A stretch of 64,000 nucleotides of DNA. Origin: Euonymus europaeus. Its lineage: Eukaryota; Streptophyta; Magnoliopsida; Celastrales; Celastraceae. The stretch lies in contig OY756970.1 of the NCBI GenBank assembly GCA_963580455.1, positions 15,314,001-15,378,000 of the forward strand, written 5' to 3'. This document shows, in pieces, positions 35,482 to 50,000 of the stretch; positions within the stretch are counted from its first letter, which is position 1; every line of letters starts with the position of its first letter. The notes beneath the pieces were generated by a model. That model did not search any database. It had not been told where the DNA came from and worked only from the letters and a program-made list of their open reading frames with translations. The position numbers and the translations under genes were made by a program.

Positions 35482-38400
35482 TCAGTTCGCGTATCCTGAA
35501 TTGTTAAGAATGCGAAACGCAGTAACTTTCAAAGCAAAATCTCTTGACCTCATCAGCTCAAAGACACAAACGTCTCCTTCCCCCAAGTTATTATCTATTG
35601 CAAATTCATACCATCCCCGACTTAGTTTGGCTCTACCCCCTCTATAAAGGCATCGGACAGGCCACTGTTTACCATCAGAAAACTGAAGTTTAATGAATCC
35701 TGAAACACCATTCAGATGCTTTTCTGCAAAGCCGGATGGCAAGTGCTGCACAGAGAGAGAGAGAGAGTGTGTGTTTCAGCTCAAGCTTTACAGGATGTAA
35801 TGGAGGAAATGTAAGAATTATAAATACAAAATGTTCTATTAGATGACTCACCATTATACATCCCCTATATAGATAAGATGGCCGCAGGACAACCCTACAA
35901 AAAGGATTAGATGGTTCAAATGCTTTGGCCGCATTAATTGTCCTTTCCCTCTCTTCTGCTGTCGCTGTTCTTTTTCTTGCTGAAGCGCTTTCATAAAATC
36001 TGAAGCGCATATCTATTTCACCTTCATGATGAGGCGACTCCAACACATCTGCACTTTCATGGAATTAACGATGGAAATCAATCCATAAAAGGCAATGTAC
36101 GGAAAAAAATAATCTTAAATTCAAGAAACTCACTAGGATTAATTTTCTGCCTTTTGTTTACAGTTTTTTTAGTTGTCTGCATTTCACCATCAGGACTATT
36201 TATCTTTATAACATCTAAAGAATTTCTCAGCACAATGGCATTGAACTGAACACCTATATCTCGGGTTGTTCGAGTTGCCTCCTGTGCAATATTTATTTGA
36301 CCCTTGGACGATTGCACATTCCCTTCACCAGCCCAATTCATGCAACTATAAACTCTAGGTTCATTGAACAAATTCTGCAGTGATGGAGCACCATAATTTT
36401 GGGCCATGTTCTTTAAAGGACCAGAGATGGGGTATGAAGGTGAGGAACTAAAGTTTTCAAGATCATCATCATCTTGCATCTCTTCAAATATACTTCTTCC
36501 AAGATTCGGAAATCCAGTACTGAGGGCATTAGATTGATATCTAACCTCATAAGCAGACAAATTGTAGATATGAACAGTGAAAGCTGAATTCCCTTCATAT
36601 CTGAAGATCAAGAAATATCCAACACCAACAGAATAACGTTCTACAAATTCTGGCCAACCTTCATGAAACCAAATATTGTTTTCAGCTTTCCTCAATCCTA
36701 TGCGCCAAATATGACCATCAGGAGCAGTGAGTGTTGCAAGAGCAGATACTTCATCCCTGATTTTCCTAACAAAATTATTTGGGATCCTCTACAGGTAATA
36801 GTTTAAGTTAGGTCCATCCATGATAACAAGAGAAAAGTTAATAACAGCGCACAAAAGTAAGACTGAGATCTTCTGCTGTTGTGTAGTAAGTCTCATCAAA
36901 GATTTCAACAACAAAAAAATTCTGTATCCAGCGGGATTTCTTTTTTTCAACAAAAGCTTGTACCCTACTAGTTACTACAAATGAACATGATATTATGACT
37001 CAAACAAATTAATAGTGCAAAATATCCAGTCAAATAAGTTTTCTAATGACTATAGGGTATGCAAGGAAAAAAGGGAGAAGGAATGGAGGGAAAGCTAGCA
37101 AATTCACAGCTCACAGAGATTTCATGAGGTAGTTGCATAATTATTTGGACTTGAGACACTTTAAAAATGGGTGAATGCATGTACACAATACAACAACAAA
37201 CAAGGAAAATCTAACAAGGGATTTCCAGCCTCGTTTTGAAGTTATTGGTGGCCAAATATTTGTTAACTTGAACAGTAGAAAGCTTTTGCACAAGTTGGTA
37301 TCTTTCAAATATTTTAAAAGAACTAAACAGCCAAAGTTATTACAAAGAGAACAAGTGACTAAACATAGGCACTGTTTGTTTCAAGGAAAATCAAGCTTTT
37401 GAAGAATCCATAATTTCCCAGCGGGAAAATAGTTAGCTATTCAACATATGTTTTATGAAAATAACTAAAGTAAAACTGCTTGAAATAAACAACAAAAAAT
37501 TATGAGGTTTCCAAAAGCTTGATTTTCCTTGAAAGAACCGAAGCATAGTAGTGCCAAATGATATTTTTCATATTTGCTAGTCCTGATAAAGTTCCCATCA
37601 GTCTCATCAAGGTCTCCTAAAACTAATCACCTATAGTTTAGGGAAAGAAACAATTGCTTCCTGGAATTAATAGAATAGATGGCACATATAAGAGCTTATA
37701 GTAACATGAATTTTCGACAATGGAGGAAGGTCATGTGGAAAAGCCATCTATATGTTCAGTGATGGGCTACTGAAGACTTAAACATACCTAGACAAACCAG
37801 TGTCAGTTTTGCAGACACAAAACAACCCAAAACAGAGGGGATTCATACAAATGTCTCCACCTTTACTCTGGCAGACATGCACTAAGCAATGCAACCATAT
37901 AATATGAGCTTTCATGAAATGCCTTGGAAGAGTAAAACAAATTGCCAAACTCAAATTGGATCTAAAGAGCTGAGACATGTTTTTAGTATTAAATCATAGT
38001 CGCTTTGGAAATGTTTTACCAAAATTTTAAGGTTCATTCCAATGAATTCCAAAATATTAGCGTTGCAGCTGATTTAAACGTATAAAGAAGCTAAGCCTGC
38101 TTGTTTCCAATGACAACTTAGCAAATGTAATTTGTCACAGAGAACATCTAGTTCATTCCTTTTGACACAAGCTCTCTCTCTATCTTCCTATTTTTTTGTC
38201 GAAATTTGAAAACATGTGAATATCTTTTCTCTAATCATTGACAGAGCAAACCAATGCACGAAAATTTCATTTTTATCTTCTTCATTTTTTCCTTTCAATG
38301 TTTAGTTACAAAAATCAATATTAGTTGTGATGGCTAAGGTCTTTTCTGGCTCCCGTTTCATAAAACTATTTTTTCCTGGGAAATAAATTACCAAAAACAT

Positions 38401-38887
38401 ACTTTTTCACTGACCATGTAAATATGTGCTATACAACCAGAATACATTACCAAATAGTGTAGCCTAAACACTCTGCCTATACAAGACTTATTGAAATATT
38501 GGCGGAGAATAACTTGATAACGTTCATCCTGAGGCAATCTAAAAAAGGTAAACAACTCCCACTCTACAGAAGAGTAATGAAACAAGAAAATTGAGTATTT
38601 ATCATCTTCTGCATTTGTGTTTTCAAGACAATTGAGTTCTCTCCAAAAAAAAATACACCGAGAACATGCTCAAGCGACACTAAAAGAAAAAAAAAATCAA
38701 ACCCACCTAGAAATTCAACAATTTGAAACTATAATAAGTACAATAAAATCATTATTTGCAAAATAAAAATAAAAAGTGAAACTCAAAACAGAGACGGAGA
38801 AATTCAGAGAAGGTGACAGTCTGTTACCAGTCTCCCGTCTTCAATGGTGGAAGAGAGGATTAGCTTCTGAAAGCAAGGACGGGGCAT
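35482..38887 (-). CDS. VRN1-like double B3-domain DNA-binding protein
   Basis: It belongs to the REM branch of the B3 superfamily; Arabidopsis VRN1 is a nuclear, largely non-sequence-specific DNA-binding protein needed for stable repression after vernalization. Coding exons, 5' to 3' on the minus strand: 38887-38828, 36788-36134, 36048-35852, 35745-35482; the phases close to 391 aa (VRN1 is about 341). Exon 1 encodes only 20 residues, [20 protein letters not shown], the known start of the first B3 domain. That domain continues in exon 2 ([32 protein letters not shown]). An acidic, Ser/Asn-rich linker follows. Then [20 protein letters not shown] leads into the second B3 domain ([36 protein letters not shown]). 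Intron 1 is 2.04 kb. This is unrelated to the cereal MADS gene also called VRN1. It could equally be a close paralogue within the clade. Confidence 0.92.
35752..35779. repeat. (GA)n/(GT)n tract in VRN1-like intron 3
   Basis: The plus strand reads CAGAGAGAGAGAGAGAGTGTGTGTTT. On the gene strand this is the pyrimidine tract of the exon-4 acceptor, so its length could affect splicing. Confidence 0.8.
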
Positions 38888-39171
38888 TTTGGATATTTTC
38901 GAAAGTCAAAATTATCCCTCGGACCCTCACATGGACTCTTTCGCTCGCTCTCACTAGACTCCTCTCTGGTTTGCTTTCAGATCTGATTCTCTCGACTTGT
39001 TAGTCAGACACTGGCTTTTAAGTTGAAAAAGCATCGGATGACCCAGTGACTCACCGGGTCGATCTCTATGCTTGACAGAGATGAAAAGGTTTTATCATAA
39101 TTTTATCAAATAAGTATCAAAACTTTTAAATTTTAATATCAATCATCATCAATATATATCAATATATATAT
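38888..39171 (-). promoter_or_regulatory. VRN1-like 5' UTR and promoter-proximal region
   Basis: Sequence immediately upstream of the exon-1 ATG at 38887. It is CT/GA-rich near 38935-38975. A foldback element begins 285 bp upstream of the ATG. No TATA box or transcription start could be assigned. Confidence 0.4.
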
Positions 39172-40040
39172 ATAGGAGTTTTCTCTCTGCGGTCCTATCT
39201 TACAAACTTAATTTACGAACTTTGTTTTTTGTCCGTCAGATTGATCTACGAATCTTCCTCACTCTCGTCTTCTCACGCAACCCAACTCTTCCTCGCTCTC
39301 GTCTTCTCCTGCATCGCGATCGATGTCACTGTCTTCTCATTTGCTCAGATTTTTCAACGCAAACCGACTTGCCTCTGCTCAAGCGACCCAAGCAGATAAA
39401 TGAATCTGGTTTTTAGGTTTCATGTTTGAATCTGGGTTGTCCTGAATTTATTGGAATATACATTAAATTGTCAATTTTTTTTGTTTGATTTCGTTGTAAA
39501 ATGCCTTAAAATTCATGGAAGAGTACAAGACTAAGTTTCTTCAATTTGATAATCAACTTGACCAGACTCTATGCACTACAGATCCTCAAGAAGAATCACA
39601 TGTGTCTCTACTCATGCCAGATCCAAGGGAGAGAGAGACAAACAAATCTCAAGAAGGTAGACGATCTCAATTTGGGTTTTGTAGGGGAGAGATGGAGGAG
39701 AAGGGAGACGGTCTCGCTTTTGTGTCTTTTATTTTAGACTTGATTTCTTCTTTTTGCTTTTTGTTTCATAAAAAAGATAAAAGTACCAGAACCAAAACTA
39801 CTGGGACTAAAGCTCTTCTCATGGGTGTTCTTCTTGAGGATGCTTCATCCTGCTAAAATAAAAGCAAACTGAGCTTGAGAGCAGACGAGAGAGAGAGCTA
39901 ACGGAAGTGAGAGAAGAAGAGGTTTCGTACGAGCAATTGATCAGAGATATTAAATTGATCGGACGGATGAAAAAAAATCCGTAAGTTAAGACCGCAAATT
40001 TTGTCCGTAAATTTTGTCCGTATAAGAGAAAAATCCTATA
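39172..40040. mobile_element. foldback/TIR element in a TA-rich site
   Basis: The left end TATAGGAGTTTTCTCTCTGC and the reverse complement of the right end, TATAGGATTTTTCTCTTATA, match. Inner blocks GCGGTC, TTACGGA/TTTACGA and GTCCGTCAGATTGATC / GTCCGATCAATTT are also inverted. Both ends lie in (TA)n sequence. The 113-codon frame at 39515-39856 inside it has no recognisable domain. Non-autonomous; family not certain. Confidence 0.6.
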
Positions 40041-41011
40041 TATATATATATGTAAATAGAAAACAAGTGACTACTTTTGTCTACTCCGACATCCATATGT
40101 ACATGTTACTAGAATCAATGACTATTCTGACCGTTCTATATGGTCCGATTTACATGTCATTGTAATAAAACACCCACTTCACTTTTAAAGAATCATAAAC
40201 CCAATATCTGACTTCAAATTGCACAAATCAAAGTATATACATAATAATATCTATGCAAGAGACTTCTCCAATTTTGTTTCTAATAATGCATGAGGTACAA
40301 AAACATTCACAATGTCTATTCCTAATTACTCTAAAAAAAATGATACACAGAACCAACGTAACAAAGATTAGTCAAAGTACAATACGAATACACTAAACGA
40401 ATTAAGACCACCTGCCGCAATGTGCAGGCCCAAGCCTCGTAATTTTATCAAAGTGTCTATTTACTCATCAAAGTTTTTTTTTTCCTTCGATTAAAATTAT
40501 CTTGTCAAGTAACTTCACTCAAGTTCAATGCAAATGCAACAAGAAGTATATTTTAAAATTTATGAAAAAGTATATTATGAATCAAGCCAGTCTCAGGAGT
40601 CGGGACTCAATTTTAAATTCAATTCTTATAGTGTTGGCACATGAACCAGCTCAGAGAAGGCAAGAGGTGAAGAAATTAAGAAGAAAAAAAATCTACAAAT
40701 CCACAGATTTCTTAAGAATTTGAGCAATACATCAATAATGGAACACTATAAGAATTGAATTTTGAAACCAACTGTTACAAAATAACAATTCAACGCCAAA
40801 GACTTGGTCAGCTAACAAAAAAGAAACCCGTATGCACAAAATATGAATTATGTACATGTCTGAATGTACAACTCTGTACTAGACGAATTGGGAGATGCAA
40901 TTCCTTTTCCTGCGTCCCAAAAGAATTGTGTATTTCATACGATATCCTAAGCCTGGTGAATACAGGGACCATAAGAAGCCTCGCTCCATAGATTGCAGAA
41001 ATGTGACTTGA
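40041..41011. other. intergenic and 3' flank of the PX gene
   Basis: No gene is seen. The segment next to 41011 must include the 3' UTR of the minus-strand PX-domain gene; the AT-rich 40041-40700 part shows nothing recognisable. Confidence 0.5.
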
Positions 41012-44000
41012 TTACGCAGGTCCCACACGCATCTTCTGATGAATATCCAGCACAAGATCCCGAAGCTCGGGAAAAACAGAAACCAATACCAGTTCAAGAA
41101 TCCCGTATGAAAGTTGCTTTACACAAATGGTAGACTGCAAATACAATAAAAAGAACAATAGGTTGACTAAAATGTTTAAAAGCATATAACTAAGCTAATT
41201 AAAATGTGAGAGCACACAAAACAGATGCAGCAGTGAGAAGTCTCAGAGGCACCTGAGTAAAATAATAAATATCTTTCGTGCATCGCCTGTACTGCTTATG
41301 TCCAATCAAGCTAACAAGGGCAGTTGGTGCTCCATCTGATAACAAAGCAAAAAAAAATCATTAGTTTTGTTACCCCTCAAGTGCAAAGACCCCCAAAACA
41401 ATATCTGCCACAGGAGCAACAGAAAAACAGTAGAATAGACAGATGTTTCTGAGCTGTAGACAATATTATTTTAGATGATCACAAATATAAAAGCAAATCC
41501 AATGCACCAAACATAGACGGAGATAAAGATATAATAGTAAAGAGCTGCTTTTGTTGCTCAAACAAAGTTGAATGCTGATGACATGCACATCATGCCACAA
41601 TCATTCCAGCAATCACACAAAAAAAGAAAATGAATTAAGATAAGGACAGAAGAGGAATAACTGGCACAACATACACATTCACACAACCAAGGATGCTGTT
41701 CCTTAAAGCAGACATCAAGGTTTTTTTTACATTCTCCTAAAACACAGAACTCCTAACTTTAACCTATAATAGATATTTCCATTCTACAACTCTGCTAATC
41801 TTTTTTGTTGACACCCTTGGCAGTAACATATAAAACAGCAAATTTTAAGAATAGCTCTGAAACCTTCGACTTTTGAGTGTAAATACATGCATGCACAAGC
41901 ATTATGTCCAGCCCTAACAGAATTATACTCACCAAAGAGCATCTTCTTGACATCACTTGCTCTACGAGCAGCCTCGAGTTGCTGCTCAAAAGATCCTGGC
42001 TTAGAGACCTCGTTGCTGCCAAATTGGCTTATAGTCTGCCATGGTTTATAATGATGTTGAGGATCATCTTCATTGTTCTGATCAATCCCAACTCTTGTAA
42101 AGAATGTTCCATCAGGCCAGAGAGCCTAAAGAAAATTCATAGTTAGAGAAGAATGTGCACATTGCTCTTGACCTTTCAAGCTAACACATTCGCACACACG
42201 CACGCACACACGCGCACACACAAAAGACAACGTGATGAGCATTAAATTTAAGGTTGTAAACTCAATGGAAATCAGATTTATCAAAGTGAAGGACATCCAA
42301 TCACCTTGTAGTTGTGTAAGCAATGACACAAATGCTCATGGTTGAACAAAATAAAACACATTCAAAAATAATCTAAGAAAAGCTTAGTGACTTGGTTGTT
42401 TATCGCTTACGTAAATTCAATAACTAAGAAACAGAGTGTCAAATATTGCAGAAGCCATAAGACTACATGTTAAAAATTATAAAGAATTGCACCAAATATT
42501 TGAACATCAAAAGATGCTTGACTCATCTTATTAGATTGTAGCCAAACTAATAAATCTTTAGTTCTTGAAGCTCTTTCTATGTAATATTTTGTTATATTGT
42601 ATATAGAATGGAAAATTTTCAAATAACGAATGATCCTATTCAAGCATGTGTTTGCTGCATGCTCTGCACCTAGGAATAAGAAGACAGCTGTCTACAGCAT
42701 CTTGAAAATTTCACAAGTTGTCAAAGTCTGTAAAGTGTGCAATTCTAAACAAATAAAAAGACAGTGGTCCAAAGCTCAAATGCACAAGACGACACTGCTG
42801 CACCCAAAATTTTCTGCTTAGAGATGTAACTATCAATTCATAAAGTTCGTAAGGTTGTCTGTACAGTTAATGCTAGGGGTTATAATCTACAAAGGGACTG
42901 CATTTGCATTCCTGACTTCTTAAGATTTAAAGAGGATAGTATGGTTGTTATTAATGACAACAAGCTCCTCGAAAGTGCTACAGATAATATAATAAAAAAA
43001 CAAGAGAAGTGGTGAATTTTACTGGGCTCCAATGAAGTTTGTTTACCATGTCAAATGCATAGGCATGGATGTTGAGCAAAAGGACTGACAACACAGCCAG
43101 GAGAGAAGTCCATTTAACAAAAGCAAAAGTCTGAACATATAATAGGTGGTCATACCACATTCTTTGATAAGTAGCAATTCAATTACAATCCAAAAATCTC
43201 ACTGAAAAAATACAGTACACAAATTAAGATAAGCAGAAAACCATGCAGATGTGGGATGCTCAAGTTTAACATTTTCTACAACTATAGCATAAGTTTGAAA
43301 AGTAGGGTTCACCCATACTCAGCCCTGTTCACTCATTTCAACTCAGATAGGTCTTATGCTTAACTTGAGAATCTATACTTCATGTCAAAATGGAATTCAC
43401 CAAAATGACAACAGTACCATAAGGCATATCCTCCAGCCTATTTTCTTAAAATTTTATCTAGTAACATCTCTTACAAAAATATTCCAATTCCCATATTGTA
43501 GTTAAATCCCCCTTTTCAAACCTTCAAAACCTCGCATACTATCCTTGTCAAAAGAATTCAGAAAATTATATCCTAAATCTCAACTACAATTATTCATCTT
43601 TCAGTAGCTTGAATCTATTGAGAAGGGGAATAACTCTTAGAGCATAAAGAATGAAGTGAGTTCAAGGAAATATCCACTTGAATTGCTTCAAGCCTTCAAG
43701 CTACTGTGTATTAGTAGTTCATTTTTACATATCCAACAAATTTAATAGAACTTTTCTCAAGCACACACAAAAAACTTATTTTAGGATTGGAATAACCTTC
43801 TTTGTGAGAAGCTTTTCAAATTAGTTGACATCAAGAAGGTGAATACGAATTTCACTTTCGTGCTATGACGTCTGGGAAATCTGTTTTTCAGATAATTCAG
43901 ATCACTGGCAATCAGTTATCCCTTAATCTTTCTTACCACAAAGGGAAAAAAGGGTGTTGGTGGCAAAGGCATGGATGCAAATAAATGAATGGCTTCGATA

Positions 44001-47000
44001 ACTGGGTTAGTTCTTACATCTTGAACCCACTGAATCCCTTGAGCAATAGTTTCTTCTCTACGAAGCAAATATATCTGCCTCAAGAGCCAATCATCAATTG
44101 CATCTTCCATAACTAACTGAAGTATTTGCTTAGATATCCAAAACACTTGTCTTCTGCATAACCAATATAGCATGAGTTAATGTCTAGACCATTAGAACAT
44201 AATTACAAACAGGAAGAGAAAAACAATAGATTAAGAAAAGAAGAAGCTGAGAGATTTCTTCAAAACATGATAAAGGAATTCAGGGATCGGTTCATAATTA
44301 TTTCCATAGAGCAAAAAGAACTCTATATAATAAGTTTGGGTTTTAAAAAAATAAAAGGAAAAATAGAAGCCCAAAATGGGCTTAACCTTGTAAATAATTT
44401 TCTCTCTTTTATTTTTTGCATTTTTTAAATGATTTTCCATAGCAACCATTTCAGACTTGGTTATGTAATGCAAAAATCAGCTCACCTTAGCCAACCTCTT
44501 CTTTTCAGCTGAAAGACCTTATCAACGAGATTCAACAAAGGCACACTTACATTTGGCGGGGTCCACTGGAAGAAATCACAATTGTAACATCCAATAGTTA
44601 ATGGGGTCTCAAAAAAGACAAGAAACAAACTAGCATGCCATTCAATCAATGATTTCATAATAACATCAGTGTAAAAAAAATCAAACGACAAAAAAATTCT
44701 AGATGTCTCAATGCAAAGTGAGATGCAAATACAACAGGCAATGTGAAAGTAAATGAACAAAACATGAAAAACAAAGATATATAATGACAAAATGAAAATT
44801 CAATAGACAAACATACTAGCATATCAGCCCATTTGTAAAACAAGTTCTTTTCATGCTTACTGATTTTACCCTTTTTCTAGCAGAGAAAGCAAAAGACAAA
44901 ATCTATTAACAAGGGCACAGAGGGACTGGCACGCAACTACCCAAGTACATCATGAGCAGGAGATTGAATCATGAGTATTGATGAAAAATGTTTCATCTGC
45001 ACTAGAGTTTCCGCTAACCCAAGAGCATAAGTAATAAGTCATCTATCCTTAAATCAATCAAAGAGACATTAAAATTCAACGGAAAATGCCTTCGTTGAAA
45101 CTTAATAATTTATTCTGTTTCGTAGTTGACAATAGCTAGATCGTCTCTCAAGTCCCAGCATATGATTAACTGTAAAATTTGGTATCAGCTCTTGAAACAT
45201 CAAATCTTCAGGCCAGATGTCCTTCACTTGTCCCCAGGTTTTCTATCACTGGAGCTTTTAGCCTTTAATAATGCTCCTTGACACGCATTTCAAGCTACTT
45301 CTAAGTTCTAACCTTTATAATTCACTTGGTGAGACCTTCCCAGAGTATTCCAAACCCGTTCATTTTCAACATGAGGTTTTATTACTGAGTTTCAAATGAA
45401 AACAAATTCCCACAATTCAACTTTTGTGATCATTGTCTTTTTCATTACAATGTAGTGTTGCATAGGGTAGCCACTAGAGGTCACATGTTCAAATCCTGAA
45501 AACAGCATCTTCACATATTATGAGGGGTACAGCCTGCGTACTCCCTGTCCCCGATTCCGCCCACTCAAAGAGCCTTGTGCAAGGAAGTTGTTTACCTTTT
45601 TATTATCGTATTTAACTTCTAGCTCAACCAACCAGGGAAAGTCTTTGCCTATTGACAAACTTTGCTTTCCTATTATCATCCCTACCGCTGCTCATATACC
45701 ACCATCAAACTATAATTTCTATTTGATATAAGAATAAGTGTATAGCTGATGAAATAATATGAGTTAGGCCACAAATTGTGGCCCACAATGAGGGAGTTTC
45801 ACAGGCATAAAGCATCCAGATTCCAGAGTGATATGTGAGCAGAAGATGCAAGAGATAAAAGTCAGATAATAAATAAAACTACAATGTCAATACCTCAGGT
45901 GGCATTCCAACTGGATCCTCCATATTGCAGGAGGTCACAAGCAAGTTTGTCAAGGGACCACTTTCAGATTTCACTCCCACACCATGTATATTCCCTAAAA
46001 CTGAATAATTTCTAGATTCTTCATTGAGCTTAACCACCCGAGGTGGAAGACTCTTTGAGTTCAATTCATTGTCAGAACGCCAACCATTGCCCTGTGGACT
46101 AGATCTCACTTCTTTGTCATCAACTTCATTATCAGAAGAACTGTTTGCTGTTCCTGACATATTCTGCCTTAAAATGTAGTTATTCATCTCATCTGAATTC
46201 AAAGACACATGCCTACTTGAGATTGAAGAAGAGGCTTCCTCTGAAAGGGGTGATGTACCAACAACTTTACGCATTAAACCATCAGAAACCCCTTTAAACT
46301 GGCGTACAATATCATCCACGGCATCATCAACATTAACTGTTTCATGTTAGTAAAATTGAAACTGTCAAGAGTCTGATAGGCAGAGGAGGAAAGAAAGCAA
46401 TATTAAACACTGTTACAAGAAAGGAATTGCTGAATAAATGCAAAATAAAAAGGCTGCCTGTCTGGTCTACAACAAATCAAAAGATACTATAAGGGTTACT
46501 CCATGTACATCTTTCCATTAAATGCTTATTGAAAAATGGGAAAATTAAGCTCAGCGAAATTCTGGGCAGATCCAATGGAATAAACAAAAACAAATTCCTC
46601 AGGAGACTCTGGTTTTGCAGCATCAAAAGATGGTACACAATTATTCTATGAATGACTTTCTTTCAGCCAAATTAAAAAAAAATTAGGGCAAAGAATGTTG
46701 GGAGGAAATGGCACTACCATCTTCCATAAAACACTGACAATCAAGGATGCATTAGTTTAGATTAGATATCAAAACAGAAAACTGAAAAATAGTCACCTAA
46801 AACCAAATGCAAACAAAGTTAGGTAAATGCAACAGTTACAAATATATATAGTTAAAAATTAAAATATACCTGCAAGTGTTCTCATTACCGATGAAGACTT
46901 TCCAAAGGAGTAATTCTTCAAAATGAAAAAATAAAAAAAAGCAGCCTTTCAGAATTATTTTATATTTTTGTGAATAAAAAACTGAATAAACAAACGAGGA

Positions 47001-50000
47001 AAGAAATGATAAAACATTCAGCAAAAATTATAACAAAGGAAGCCACATACTTTTGAGGAAATACTTAAGAAATCCCACACTTCATGCTGCTCGGCAACAT
47101 TAGCTATGGACAGAAGATCCTGGAAGAATTCAGATACATTAAAGTTGAAAGAAAAATTAAGACCTAAAAACTAAATGGAGAGATGGACCAAAAAGAAATA
47201 CTTGTAGATATTTATCAAGCTCAATGCAGCGCTGATGAACAAAAGCATCCTCTGTGCTTGAAGAGAATATTCTTTTGGGAGGAAGATGCAATATGTAATT
47301 GGGAATGTCTTTCAGATGTCTGTGCAATCGTTCAAAATTCCTGTATCTGCAGAGGTAAGGGGAACAAGAATCAAGCCAAGAATTTCCAGTTACAGAGTGC
47401 TAATCTGGAATTTTCAGAAGCTTTCTTAATTACTGTACTAACAATGTTGTAATTATATGAATATAACAACACATGTACTCCAAATTTTACAGCATAAACA
47501 AGCTGCCCAGTGATAAGAATGAAACCTTCTTTTCACAAACCAAGTTCGGTTTTCTGCATCTGTCACCGCAATTGAATAGACTGCAAAGGACTTTGATCCA
47601 AGTTTCTCAAAATATGCTCCCAAAACCTGTAGAAACATAAAGGAAAGGCACAGAAGAATTTAGTTTTGAAAGCAAATATCAAAAAAGAGCTCAAAACGAA
47701 ATCATGAATTTGGAAAAGATGTGAAAAGCGATTCATGATTAAATTCTATATGTATAATAGCATTCTTGTAGAAGAATTCTCACCCTACATTTTAGCTTCG
47801 GAACATGTGGTCCCACAGAGTGAATTAACATATCTGAAGTTCTTTTAACACTATAGTTCTCACTACGACTGCCAAAATCGGGACAGTAGAACTCTGATAT
47901 AATTGGCCCTCCATCATCTACTGTAAATGCCCTTTTCACATCAGGTTGAACTTTCAGTGCAGAAGTACTATTGGATCTCTTAAGCTTGTTTCTATTTTCA
48001 TTTATGGCAAGTTCACTTGTGTCCTTAAATTCACCAAAAAGAAGTCCTTCCTCAACAGATAATTGCTTTTGAAGATTCTGTGACAAATGTACCCCACGTT
48101 CATTTTCACCTAGCAGATCAGAGGCTATTTGCGCCACAGGTTTCTGTTCTTTTCCTGTGGGAATTCCACTCTTGGTCAACCCCTCCTTCCCTAATTTCCT
48201 CAAAGGCATAGCACTAGTTCCAGAACCTTTAGCAACAGGTTCTTGGATTATAGTTTTAACATTTTTTTGCTCTTTCTTTTTGTAATTTCTTCCTTTCGTC
48301 CACATGTTTTCGAGATTTTCAGGCATGAGGACTTCAGTTCTTCTTTGAGTGGCAACCTCCAGCATCCGTGCCCAATCAGCAGGTCTTGGCTGCATTACCT
48401 CTTCCTGGTAGTTCATTTGATCAACCAATGTATCTTTGTAGTCATCAACCTTGGCCAAAGTCTTATCATGTCCTTGATAATGCGACGATGAAATTTTTGT
48501 AGCAGTAAAATCACCATTATGTCTGCCTCCTGCAGACTGATTACCACCCACCTCTTTCGTGCTATCATCATTAAAGGCGAGTACTATACACTCAATCAAT
48601 TCATTGATATACCTGGCAAAAAAGAAATTGTTCCTCAATTAAGGATAAGACAATCCCATGACAAGGAAATAAATTAATATTTTATGTGTGACAAAAATCA
48701 CTCAAAAATGTAACTAGGAAAAAAAATTTGAAGATCAATTATGGAACAGTATAGTACTGAAAAAAAAAACTCAAGTACTCACCCAGGGCTTGCTAAATTC
48801 ATAAGAGGTTGCATCACCAAGCAAGTTACAAGTTCTCTAGCAATACAACGAACTAAAGGAACATTAGCTTCTCGAGGTCTTAAAACTACAGCTAATAGTC
48901 CACCTACAAGCCGCTGAAGGACCTGTGAAAAAGATATAATTCTCATATAGAATACAAACCATTGGCTACAAAGGAAAACATTCTGTTGTAAGAACCCTCC
49001 ACTCACACCTTGTACTCACTCTCAGGAGATATCAGTGCAGGATGTAGCTCCTTAGAAGCAGAAAGATGATATTTCAATCGTTCATCCCTCTCCTCAGAAG
49101 ATAATGTTCCCATTACCTCTACACCTACCGCAGCTTGGTTTCTTCTAAAAAGGTCCAAGTGGTCACCGACTAAATCAACAACATCCCTGAAACATTCACC
49201 CGCTATTTTGTTATATCTTCTTTGGCAAACCACAATTTAAACTAGACAAAGTATCTAAATGACATGAGAATTTTACTTCTCTTTTATAATAGAAATTTGA
49301 AGTAACGAAAAAAAAGGGAAAAGAATGGAGACAGTACTTTGTTAGCAAATCAACAAGGTTGATCTCTTTAACCCTTCCAGATATTTCACCAATAGCATCC
49401 ATAATAACTGCCTGCATTAGCTGGGGGGCCTCCCTGTCTGGTGTGATATCAGAATACCACAAATCTATCACAAAATCTTTTAATATTTTATTGATAAAAT
49501 CAGTGATAGCAGCTTCCACAATAGGAGAATCAATTTTTCTCTTCCACTTAGGCAGGGGTGGTGCAGTAGAAAGCCTGGAATCATTCACAGATAACTGTTT
49601 CCTCTCCAAATGAGACAAATAGGTTTGGCGGTGAGCTGTTCGGGCTTTCCAGCTAAACTGCACCTCATTACATAGAATGCGCAATGTCGAAACAAATAGA
49701 ATAGATATGGGCAAGTTCATCAACATTGATGAGCTTGTATCTGTATAAAAATACGTCGTTATGGTACATAAAATAAAAGGGGCATACAAAATTATTATGT
49801 AATGTAGATCAGTAGCATCCTCAAACTATCGAGTCCACAGCATAGTTGTTGATTACCACAGTGAACAAATTTCATCGACAGTTTGGCTCATGGGAAATGC
49901 AAAGAGAATTGCATATCAATCACAAGTTTATACCTCATAAGTCCTACAGGAACCTAAAGCTCAATTTCTTATAGCCTAACATACCAAGGGATACTTACAT

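Noticed and set aside
39515..39856. 113-codon open frame between the B3 and PX genes
   Set aside because: It lies within the foldback element, has no recognisable domain and no splice or start context.
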